Below are positions 16,639 to 22,915 of a stretch of DNA of 48,509 nt, piece by piece. The notes under the pieces were generated by a model, which was given only the letters and a program-made list of their open reading frames with translations, had not been told where the DNA came from and made no database searches. The stretch lies in assembly GCA_021789735.1 (NCBI GenBank), contig JAJYJB010000007.1, positions 1 through 48,509 of the forward strand, in the 5' to 3' direction. Each line of letters starts with the position of its first letter. Positions within the stretch are counted from its first letter, which is position 1. Made by a program: the position numbers and the translations under genes. The DNA is from Nitrospirota bacterium. GTDB taxonomy: Bacteria > Nitrospirota > Thermodesulfovibrionia > Thermodesulfovibrionales > JdFR-88.

Positions 16639-17208
16639 CGCCTTTTTCCCTTTTCCGCTTTCTTTTTCTTTTTTCCCTTCCGCGTAGGAAGCCTGGCTGC
16701 GGGCCTGCTCAAGCAGAAATCTTAGCGCCTCAAGGGCTGCCTCCTTCTTGTTTGCGGCACGCCCGCCTGAAAGCATGAGCCTTTTGACCTTGGAGAATGC
16801 GCTGTTTTTCCTGCAGAAGACGCCTAAATAGACAAGGCCCACCTCCTTGCCCTCAAGCGCTTCGGGTCCGAGGTTGCCGGTGGTGGAGAGGGCGAAATCG
16901 GAGCCTGTCAGCCCGGCTGCCCCCTTGGCCATCTCCCGCGCAGTTTCCTCGCTGACCATGCCTGACGCCCCGATTACGGCCGAGGGGACACCCAGTATCC
17001 TTTCCTTTGCCTTGATGGTATAGGAGACGACGCCCGCATCGAAAAAAATGCTTGCCCCCGGAAGCTGAGTGATATAGTGGCTTATGAGACCGCCCGTGCA
17101 AGATTCCGCGGCCGAGAGAGTGAGCCCCCTGTCTTTAAAAAGACTGTGTATGCCGGCAACGACATCCAGAACATCGCCGGGCAGACCGGCCATGGCATCG
17201 TTTCTCAT
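16630..17208 (-). CDS. pncC: Nicotinamide-nucleotide amidohydrolase (CinA C-terminal family)
   Basis: A protein of 192 residues, a stand-alone CinA C-terminal domain. Motifs seen: LSAAESCTGGLISH near the N-terminus, PGASIFFDAGVVSYTIKAKERILGV, VSEETAREMAKGA and a final S-G-G-R-x-x-x-x-x-x-A-x-x-x-A-L-R-F-L. PncC enzymes deamidate NMN to nicotinate mononucleotide for NAD salvage. The basic C-terminal tail (about 20 residues rich in Lys/Glu) is not part of the core family. ATG at 17208 with an AGGA ribosome site; it overlaps the upstream small gene by ATGA. Confidence 0.9.
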   Translation of the reverse strand: MRNDAMAGLPGDVLDVVAGIHSLFKDRGLTLSAAESCTGGLISHYITQLPGASIFFDAGVVSYTIKAKERILGVPSAVIGASGMVSEETAREMAKGAAGLTGSDFALSTTGNLGPEALEGKEVGLVYLGVFCRKNSAFSKVKRLMLSGGRAANKKEAALEALRFLLEQARSQASYAEGKKEKESGKGKKALF

Positions 17209-17315
17209 TTTGTCCTGTCTGTGTTTTTAAGGGGCGAGCCCATGTGCTTTATGAAACCCCTGGAACTGACCACATAGAAAAGGGCCGCTAGGGCCGGCAC
17301 AGGGAGCCGCTTCAT
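17205..17315 (-). CDS. Small 36-residue protein coupled to pncC
   Basis: An open frame of 36 codons starting at an ATG (17313-17315) preceded by an excellent GGAGGCG ribosome site at 5-6 nt. Its TGA overlaps the pncC ATG as ATGA, the coupling used throughout this window. The product begins MKRLPVPALAALFYVVSSRG, a short hydrophobic stretch after two basic residues, and ends in a polar basic tail. It could be a small membrane peptide or a translational leader for pncC. I do not recognise a family. A TATAAT on the minus strand lies 40 nt upstream (17355-17360). Confidence 0.55.
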   Translation of the reverse strand: MKRLPVPALAALFYVVSSRGFIKHMGSPLKNTDRTK

Positions 17316-17354
17316 AAGATCGCCTCCAAATCATATCCTTTCCGGTCTTTTTTT

Positions 17355-17362
17355 ATTATACT
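17355..17362. promoter_or_regulatory. Overlapping divergent -10 boxes
   Basis: The sequence ATTATACT contains TATAAT on the minus strand (17355-17360, towards the small gene and pncC) and TATACT on the plus strand (17357-17362, towards the cytochrome gene). The two promoters share bases, so RNA polymerase could occupy only one at a time. Confidence 0.35.
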
Positions 17363-17424
17363 ACTAAAGTAAAAACCTGAATTTTTTGAAATCAAACATA
17401 CGAAAAACGAGAGAGCTCTTTTCC

Positions 17425-19224
17425 ATGAAGAAGAATTTTTTATTTGCCATTTTCGCTTCCGTGCTGGTACTGACCGCCTGGGCAGGCATGCCTGCCCGGG
17501 CGGCAGGCGGTTTTGCAAACAGCCCCGCCGGGCCTTCCGGCGCGCCTATAAGCCCGCAGAGCAAAAAATGCATAGACTGCCACATTAAATATACGCCTGG
17601 CATCGTAGAGGAATGGCTCTCAAGCGCCCATTCCAGAACGACCCCGGCGCAGGCAATGAAAAAGCCCGCCCTGGAGCGCCTGGTCTCCGCAAAGGACGTG
17701 CCCGGAAGTGTCGCAAAATACGCGGTCGGCTGCTACGAGTGCCACGGGGCGAACCCCGGCGCCCATAAGGACAACTTCCGGCACTTTGGCGAAAACATAA
17801 ACGTGGTCGTCTCCCCGGCGGACTGCGCCATCTGCCATCCCGTGGAACGCGAACAGTTCGACAGGAGCATGGAGTCCTATGCCTGGAGCAACCTGGAGAA
17901 CAACCCGCTGTTCCATACGCTGATGGACACCATAATAGGCACAAAGGACGTATCTGATGGCAGGATAGTAATAGAGAAGCCCGATCCCGCGCTTGAGGAC
18001 AACACCTGCTACAGCTGCCACGGGCTTCCGGTAAAAGTGGTTGGGATGAAGCAGTTGTCCACGCCTGTTGGTCTGGTCAATGTGCCGGACCTGAAAGGGT
18101 GGCCAAATACCGGCATTGGCCGCATCAACCCGGACGGCTCCAGGGGCGCGTGCGAGGCCTGCCATCCCGGGCATGCCTTCTCGATAGAGGCGGCAAGGAA
18201 ACCTTATACCTGCGCCAGATGCCACAACGGGCCTCATGCCCCGGCCTGGGACGTATACAAGGAAAGCAGCCACGGCAGCATATTCCTTACAAACAGCGCC
18301 GGATGGGACTTTTCGCGCGTCCCGTGGAGGCCGGGCGTGGATTTCAAGGCGCCCACGTGCGCCGCCTGCCACAACAGCCTCCTGGTAGGGCCTGACGGCA
18401 GGATCATTGCCCAGAGGACGCACGATACGGGCTCAAGGCTGTGGGTAAGGCTGCTGGGCCTTATCTACTCTACCGCCCAGCCCAAAAGCGGGGATACGAC
18501 CATCATCGAAAATAAAGACGGCCTGCCGCTTCCCACCACCTTCGATGGGGTGCCGGCATCGAGATACCTCATAGGGAAAAACGAGCAGCAGGACCGGGAA
18601 GAATCGATGAAGTCCATATGCAACGCCTGCCACGGCAACCAGTGGACGGACGGCTATTTTTCGAAGATGTGCGACACCTTGCAGGCAGCCGACAAAATGA
18701 CGCTTGCCGCCACGAAGCTCATGGAGCAGGCCTGGAGGCTGGGTCTCTCCGACAAGACCAACCCTTTCTCCGATGAAACGGAGATGGACTGGGTCAGGCA
18801 ATGGTTCTTCTACGCTACCTCCGTCAAGTACTCCGCGGCCATGGCTGGCGCAACAAACCGCATGGCCTTCGCTAACGGTTTTTGGGACCTGAGCTATAAC
18901 CTGAGAAAGATGGAAAACCGCGTAAGCGGCACTCCCGCGCTCAAGGCCGTGCCCACCAGGCCCAGGATCATAATCCCGGAGGCGCCGCGGAGAGAGGAAA
19001 GGCACGTCCGGCCAAGAACGAGGTTTTATAAAAAAAGGGCCCCCGAAAGACGCTTCATAAGAAGACATGTGGAAAAAAGGCATATTGAAAAAAGGCGCAC
19101 GGCAAGAAGGCGCATAACAAAAAAACATGTGCCAGAAAGACGCAGGCCGGTGAGGGCAAAGCGGAAAAGGGAAATTAAAGGGAAAAAAACGGAGAAAGAG
19201 AAAAGAACTGAAAAAAGGAAGTAG
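17425..19224 (+). CDS. Octaheme HAO-like multiheme cytochrome c with basic C-terminal tail
   Basis: A protein of 599 residues from the ATG at 17425, which gives a signal peptide (MKKNFLFAIFASVLVLTAW, cleavage near A-R-A-A). Eight CxxCH sites start at residues 49, 103, 134, 195, 243, 263, 312 and 399. The spacing and the W-D-V-Y-K-E-S-S-H-G motif match the hydroxylamine oxidoreductase-related octaheme family, periplasmic enzymes acting on hydroxylamine, nitrite or related N/S compounds. Whether a catalytic cross-linking tyrosine is present cannot be decided by eye. After about residue 518 there is an 80-residue tail made largely of Arg/Lys/Glu/His, absent from known family members. No redox partner gene is adjacent. 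Confidence 0.85.
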   Translation: MKKNFLFAIFASVLVLTAWAGMPARAAGGFANSPAGPSGAPISPQSKKCIDCHIKYTPGIVEEWLSSAHSRTTPAQAMKKPALERLVSAKDVPGSVAKYAVGCYECHGANPGAHKDNFRHFGENINVVVSPADCAICHPVEREQFDRSMESYAWSNLENNPLFHTLMDTIIGTKDVSDGRIVIEKPDPALEDNTCYSCHGLPVKVVGMKQLSTPVGLVNVPDLKGWPNTGIGRINPDGSRGACEACHPGHAFSIEAARKPYTCARCHNGPHAPAWDVYKESSHGSIFLTNSAGWDFSRVPWRPGVDFKAPTCAACHNSLLVGPDGRIIAQRTHDTGSRLWVRLLGLIYSTAQPKSGDTTIIENKDGLPLPTTFDGVPASRYLIGKNEQQDREESMKSICNACHGNQWTDGYFSKMCDTLQAADKMTLAATKLMEQAWRLGLSDKTNPFSDETEMDWVRQWFFYATSVKYSAAMAGATNRMAFANGFWDLSYNLRKMENRVSGTPALKAVPTRPRIIIPEAPRREERHVRPRTRFYKKRAPERRFIRRHVEKRHIEKRRTARRRITKKHVPERRRPVRAKRKREIKGKKTEKEKRTEKRK

Positions 19225-19238
19225 GCCCTACCTGTAGG
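19221..19238. repeat. Inverted repeats at convergent stop codons
   Basis: GTAGGCCCTAC (19221-19231) and CCTACCTGTAGG (19227-19238) overlap and include the TAG stops of the cytochrome gene (plus) and the membrane protein gene (minus), which are 3 nt apart. They could form short alternative hairpins at the end of both messages. Confidence 0.35.
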
Positions 19239-19833
19239 CGGACTTGTCCCCTATGTCGCAATGAAGGGGCATAAATATCTTACGGAAGGTGAAAAGGACA
19301 TAAAGGGCGGCGATAAACAGGAGACCCGATTCAGTTCCGGCCTTACCCATCCCGCCTGTTGAAAAAGCCGCCAGGTAGAGCGGCATCGCGATGGCAAGGA
19401 GATAGCCCTCCGCAAGCCTGAAACAAAACGCCTCCTTGGCGGCAATAAACCCAATGCAGCCCGCAAGAGGCAAGAAAAGCAGCGCGGCCGGAGGCGTTCC
19501 GGATATGAAGGAAAAAACGTCCCCCCCGCCTTTTAAGAAAAGCGCGGCAAGCGCGGCAAGCGAAATTACATACAGCCCGATCAATTTCCGCTTGAAACTG
19601 CCTATATACAGGTGGATAAAAAAGACGCTCAGCCCCGAGGCGAGATAGAGCAGCGCCAGAAAGAGGTCAAAATAAAGAGGAACAACCCCGCCTGTGACAG
19701 CCGCTGGAGAGGCGGCCACTAAAACCGCCGCCGCGGCAAGCAAAAAGCAGGTAAGCGCAATGCCGGACCTGTACAGGACCACCGTTATCCTGTCGGACCG
19801 AGTTAGCGGCTGGTAAAGAGTATAGTCGCCCAT
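19228..19833 (-). CDS. Integral membrane protein, possibly DUF2301 family
   Basis: A protein of 201 residues with about six predicted membrane helices. The pattern G-C-I-G-F-I-A-A-K-E-A-F-C-F-R-L-A-E-G resembles the conserved block of DUF2301 (uncharacterised integral membrane proteins); that match is from memory and moderate. The ATG at 19833 directly abuts the stop codon of the preceding small gene, so translation is probably coupled. No function is known. Confidence 0.7.
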   Translation of the reverse strand: MGDYTLYQPLTRSDRITVVLYRSGIALTCFLLAAAAVLVAASPAAVTGGVVPLYFDLFLALLYLASGLSVFFIHLYIGSFKRKLIGLYVISLAALAALFLKGGGDVFSFISGTPPAALLFLPLAGCIGFIAAKEAFCFRLAEGYLLAIAMPLYLAAFSTGGMGKAGTESGLLFIAALYVLFTFRKIFMPLHCDIGDKSAYR

Positions 19834-20061
19834 TTAACCGGTTTTTTTGCCGCCTTTTTTTATTTGGCCCGGTCCTTCCTTCTTCTTCCAGAAAGAAAGG
19901 TCCCCAAGCATGGTCTTTAAAAGCTCCACGGGGGCTTTTCCCTCTTCAGTTTTTTTGGCAATTTCCTTGCATCTGCAGGCCTTCCCGGGGCTTTGCGGTC
20001 CGGATGGACGGCTGCCTTCCGGAGCGGCAGGCCTTCTGCCTGTGTCCTTCTTCTGCCTCAT
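19834..20061 (-). CDS. Small basic hypothetical protein, probably leaderless message
   Basis: A hydrophilic protein of 75 residues rich in Lys, Gly and Pro, with one C-R-C motif and a helical segment A-P-V-E-L-L-K-T-M-L-G-D-L. The chosen ATG (20061) stands 6 nt after a TGTTATAAT extended -10 box (20068-20076), so transcription would begin at or next to the A of the start codon. A longer frame to 20121 would begin upstream of that promoter. Family not recognised. Its stop abuts the start of the membrane protein gene. Confidence 0.6.
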   Translation of the reverse strand: MRQKKDTGRRPAAPEGSRPSGPQSPGKACRCKEIAKKTEEGKAPVELLKTMLGDLSFWKKKEGPGQIKKGGKKTG

Positions 20062-20067
20062 TTTACT

Positions 20068-20076
20068 ATTATAACA
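20068..20076 (-). promoter_or_regulatory. Extended -10 promoter, leaderless arrangement
   Basis: Minus strand TGTTATAAT followed by AGTAAA and ATG. The same extended -10 sequence precedes ligA, where it sits 61 nt from the start codon. Confidence 0.5.
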
Positions 20077-20188
20077 GGCCGGCATTGACTGAAGGGACGG
20101 AAGAAGAAGTTGAAAAAACATTGTCCGGGGAGAATGAGGGGCCGGGAATGGGCCCCATGGCTGTCAAGAAAACGCCCATGCCGGCGCT

Positions 20189-20932
20189 TCAGGAGATTTT
20201 ATGAGCGTAGCCGTCCCTGAATATCAAAGTGTTCACCGTTTTGGCCATGAGCCTGTAGCCCTTTCCGACAAGATATTTGTACACCGCATCGTCCGGCAGT
20301 TCCTGGAAGTCTTTCCAGAGAACCTCGACAAGGATGTATTCGGGTCTGAAGCGCTGCCAGTCATTAGAGCCAAGGACATCCAGGTCCATGCCTTCCACAT
20401 CCACAGACAGAAAATCTATTTTTTGGGCATTCGGCAGCTTTTCTTTGAGAATGCCGGCCAGGGTTGCTGTCCGGACTTTTCTTTCCTCGATAATATGATA
20501 TGCTCTGTTGAAATCGCCTCCCCGGTTTTGCCTGTCAAGTACAAGCTCCCTGTCGAAGGTGTTAAGATTTGGCTCATTGTAGATAAAGAAGGTCATCTCC
20601 TTCGGCACGCTGCTGATGGCCGCCTCTATATTTATGTCCCTCGGCCTCTGCCTGTTGAAAACGGCCATGCTGCCGGGGGTTGCATCCAGATTTATTCCCC
20701 TCCATCCCTTTTTGTAAAAAAAATGGGTGTTCGACAGTCTTTTTGGGTGAAACGCCCCGACATCCACATAAAACCCCGCGTCCCGCCCGTCAAATATCCG
20801 CCACAGTATCATGTCTTCGCCTTCCTGTGAATACGATTTCCGGGCATAACCGTCAAACAGACCGTTTCTTAGTCCGGAAAGACCGGAAACGGCCTTCCTT
20901 GGGAAAACGCCTTTGACCAGTCTTTTTATCAT
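20189..20932 (-). CDS. FkbM family methyltransferase
   Basis: A protein of 247 residues. After Y-S-Q-E-G-E-D it has the SAM-binding strand GFYVDVGAFHP, then N-T-H-F-F-Y-K-K-G-W-R-G-I-N-L-D-A-T-P, and the D-F-L-S-V-D-V-E-G-M-D-L-D-V-L block, all hallmarks of FkbM-type O-methyltransferases, which often modify sugars in capsule or lipopolysaccharide. The ATG at 20932 has a GAGGTG ribosome site; the frame extends to 20989 but that would begin within the predicted -10 box. Its promoter carries the palindrome found at the polysaccharide operons, so it may methylate the same polymer (inference). Confidence 0.88.
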   Translation of the reverse strand: MIKRLVKGVFPRKAVSGLSGLRNGLFDGYARKSYSQEGEDMILWRIFDGRDAGFYVDVGAFHPKRLSNTHFFYKKGWRGINLDATPGSMAVFNRQRPRDINIEAAISSVPKEMTFFIYNEPNLNTFDRELVLDRQNRGGDFNRAYHIIEERKVRTATLAGILKEKLPNAQKIDFLSVDVEGMDLDVLGSNDWQRFRPEYILVEVLWKDFQELPDDAVYKYLVGKGYRLMAKTVNTLIFRDGYAHKIS

Positions 20933-20987
20933 AAAAAACACCTCGGGGCCGATGGCCTGTAAAAATGCCGGTTTCTGGGTCGCCCTC

Positions 20988-21016
20988 AATTTAGCAACTT
21001 ATAGTTGCAATGTCAA
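20988..21016 (-). promoter_or_regulatory. Promoter of FkbM gene
   Basis: On the minus strand TTGACA (21011-21016), a 17-nt spacer and TAAATT (20988-20993). The spacer is almost entirely the palindrome GCAACTATAAGTTGC. Leader about 50 nt. Confidence 0.6.
20996..21006. promoter_or_regulatory. Operator candidate inside FkbM promoter spacer
   Basis: Core AACTTATAGTT within GCAACTTATAGTTGC (20994-21008), arms GCAACT/AGTTGC perfect. A protein bound here would cover the space between -35 and -10. Confidence 0.55.
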
Positions 21017-21254
21017 GCCCTGGCATATCCGAATGCCCCTCCTGAAAAATGTAGTGGAGGCGGATAGTATGAGCGCAGCGGACTGCCGCGCGAGCCGCAT
21101 GAAGCACCGGCAAGCGGGCAGACCCCGCGCGGTTCACACAGTATGCCCGACATACAAAGGGAGACGGGCCCCAGCGGAGCAAATGCCGTCCGCCACACAC
21201 ACGCAATCTAAAAGTGCCTTTGTTTTTGTCCGTGGGCTTAAGATGAGCCCCGCT
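21009..21254. other. Intergenic stretch, mostly without recognisable content
   Basis: About 245 nt between the binding-lipoprotein stop and the FkbM promoter. It is GC-rich for an intergenic region and contains a GTATG-cccga-CATAC hairpin (21141-21155). The open frames here have unlikely protein sequences. It could be a decayed gene end or an untranslated RNA; nothing firm can be assigned. Confidence 0.4.
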
Positions 21255-22856
21255 CTACCGGCTGATGCTTATGTCCATGCCCTTGTCCATGCTGTAGACC
21301 GGGTACTGGACGTAATTTTTCACCCACGGCTGGCGGACGGTGACGGACTTCGTGTGCCAGAAGAAGACCCATGGGGCGTCATGCACGATCAGGTCTTCCG
21401 CCCGCTCGTAGTACCTGTTGCGCGCGGCTTCGGTGGGGGCGTGCTGCCCCTGTTCTATGAGGCGGTCCACTTTCTTGTTTGAGTACCTCGTCCGGTTGCC
21501 AGCCGCCCCCATGTTGGCCGAAGCAAAAAGCGGATAAAGGAAGTTTTCTGGATCGGGGTAGTCCGCCCACCAGCTGAGCCAGAACATGTCCGGCTCGCCC
21601 CGGTCTATGGCCTCCTTGTATGTGTTCCACTCAAGCTGTTTCAGTTCCGCCTTTATGCCCACCTTTCTCAGGTATGCCTGTATGATCTGCGCCATGTCGG
21701 CGATGTCCTGAGGGGGGGAAGTGATATAAAATTTCACCTTAACTCCGGAAAAGCCCTCCTGCCTGATGATGCGCCTTGCCTTCTGAGGGTTGTACTCGTA
21801 TGAGGGGGGCGAGGCCCAGCGCCTGAGTTCCGGGGGCACCGGCCCGTTTGCGAGCGTGCCCCTGTCTTCCATGAAGGTCTCCAGTATCTTTTTCCTGTCT
21901 ATGGCGTAGTTGACCGCCTGCCTCATCCGCCTGTCGTTAAACGGGGGCCTGGAGCAGTTGAGCCCCAGGTAGTAGGTGTCTATGCCGTCCGCCATTGAGA
22001 TGTATCTGCTCCATTTGGGGTCATTTTTGAAGCGGCTGTAGTCGGGCGCCGGAATGTTTATCACATCAAGGTTGCCGAGCTCGAACTCTACCACCTGAGT
22101 AAGCTCCTCCGGGATGACCCGGTAGACAATGCCCTTCACTCTTGGCCTGCCAGCGAAATAATCTTTCCGCGCCTTCAGCACCAGTTCCTCGTTAGGCAGC
22201 CATTTCTGGACGGTAAACGGGCCGGTCCCTACAGGGTGGGAGGAAAAATCCGGCCCCAGGGCCTTTACCGCCTCGCGCGGCACAACGTAGGCCGCCGTCA
22301 TCGCAAGAAGGTACGGGAAGGGGGAAAAAGGTTTGTTCAGCCTTATGTCAAGCGCGTATGGGCCCTTCACGACGATGCCGCTCACATCAGGGGCGTCGCC
22401 TTTCATGAATTCCCGCGCCCCCTTTATCCTCGAAAGCACCCAACTTTCGGGCGAAAGGGTTTTGGGGCTGAGCAGCCGCTCGAAGGAATACTTGAAATCC
22501 TCCGCCCGCACCTCGCGGCCGTTTGAGAACCTGACCCCCCGCTTCAGGCGGAAACTGTACAGGAGGCCGTCTTTTGAGACCTTCCAGCTGCGGGCTATGT
22601 CCGGCTCCACTTTAAGGCCGGGCCCTATCCTCAAAAGCCCGTCAAAAAGCTTGGCCGCTATGGACCCGCCCGTGACATCCGTTATACGGACCGGGTCCAG
22701 GCTGAACGGGTCCGCGGTGATCGCATAATATATGTACCCGGGCTTTCTGTCTTCCGCCGTGCAGCCGCCAAGCACAGCCGAAAGAGAAAAGACCGCCAAA
22801 CAGAAAAGGACGAAGGGAAAAAGGGTTTTTTTTGCTTTTTTTCTTTTTTCCTTCAT
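21255..22856 (-). CDS. ABC transporter substrate-binding lipoprotein, family 5 (peptide type)
   Basis: A protein of 533 residues with a lipoprotein signal peptide and lipobox L-G-G-C. The family 5 signature is clear: L-D-P-V-R-I-T-D near the start, LKRGVRFSNGREVRAEDFKYSFERLLSP, a P-V-G-T-G-P-F block, MRQAVNYAIDRKKI and the WWADYPDPENFL motif of Opp/Dpp-type binding proteins. It captures peptides or related solutes for an ABC importer. No permease or ATPase gene is adjacent, so it either works with a distant importer or has another role. The leader contains a five-fold TTAAA repeat immediately before the ribosome site. Confidence 0.92.
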   Translation of the reverse strand: MKEKRKKAKKTLFPFVLFCLAVFSLSAVLGGCTAEDRKPGYIYYAITADPFSLDPVRITDVTGGSIAAKLFDGLLRIGPGLKVEPDIARSWKVSKDGLLYSFRLKRGVRFSNGREVRAEDFKYSFERLLSPKTLSPESWVLSRIKGAREFMKGDAPDVSGIVVKGPYALDIRLNKPFSPFPYLLAMTAAYVVPREAVKALGPDFSSHPVGTGPFTVQKWLPNEELVLKARKDYFAGRPRVKGIVYRVIPEELTQVVEFELGNLDVINIPAPDYSRFKNDPKWSRYISMADGIDTYYLGLNCSRPPFNDRRMRQAVNYAIDRKKILETFMEDRGTLANGPVPPELRRWASPPSYEYNPQKARRIIRQEGFSGVKVKFYITSPPQDIADMAQIIQAYLRKVGIKAELKQLEWNTYKEAIDRGEPDMFWLSWWADYPDPENFLYPLFASANMGAAGNRTRYSNKKVDRLIEQGQHAPTEAARNRYYERAEDLIVHDAPWVFFWHTKSVTVRQPWVKNYVQYPVYSMDKGMDISISR

Positions 22857-22860
22857 CCTT

Positions 22861-22885
22861 TTAAATTAAATTAAATTAAATTAAA
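22861..22885. repeat. Pentanucleotide tandem repeat (TTAAA)5
   Basis: Five perfect TTAAA units between the eRF1-like gene and the binding-lipoprotein gene. On the coding (minus) strand they read TTTAA repeats ending directly at AAGGATG, the ribosome site and start codon, so slippage would change leader length without affecting the reading frame. Confidence 0.7.
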
Positions 22886-22915
22886 AACGGTCCTTCCGCA
22901 TCCGGCCCAAAAAAT

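Noticed and set aside
17362..17371. TACTAAAGTA upstream of the cytochrome gene as a sixth copy of the palindrome
   Set aside because: It lacks the outer A/T of both arms and has a shorter span, so the match is too weak.
20932..20989. Upstream extension of the FkbM methyltransferase
   Set aside because: The upstream ATG falls in the predicted -10 box, has no ribosome site and adds sequence not typical of the family; the ATG at 20932 has GAGGTG.
20991..21206. A 71-codon minus-strand frame before the FkbM gene
   Set aside because: Composition rich in Cys/Arg/His without pattern, no ribosome site, and it runs through the FkbM promoter.
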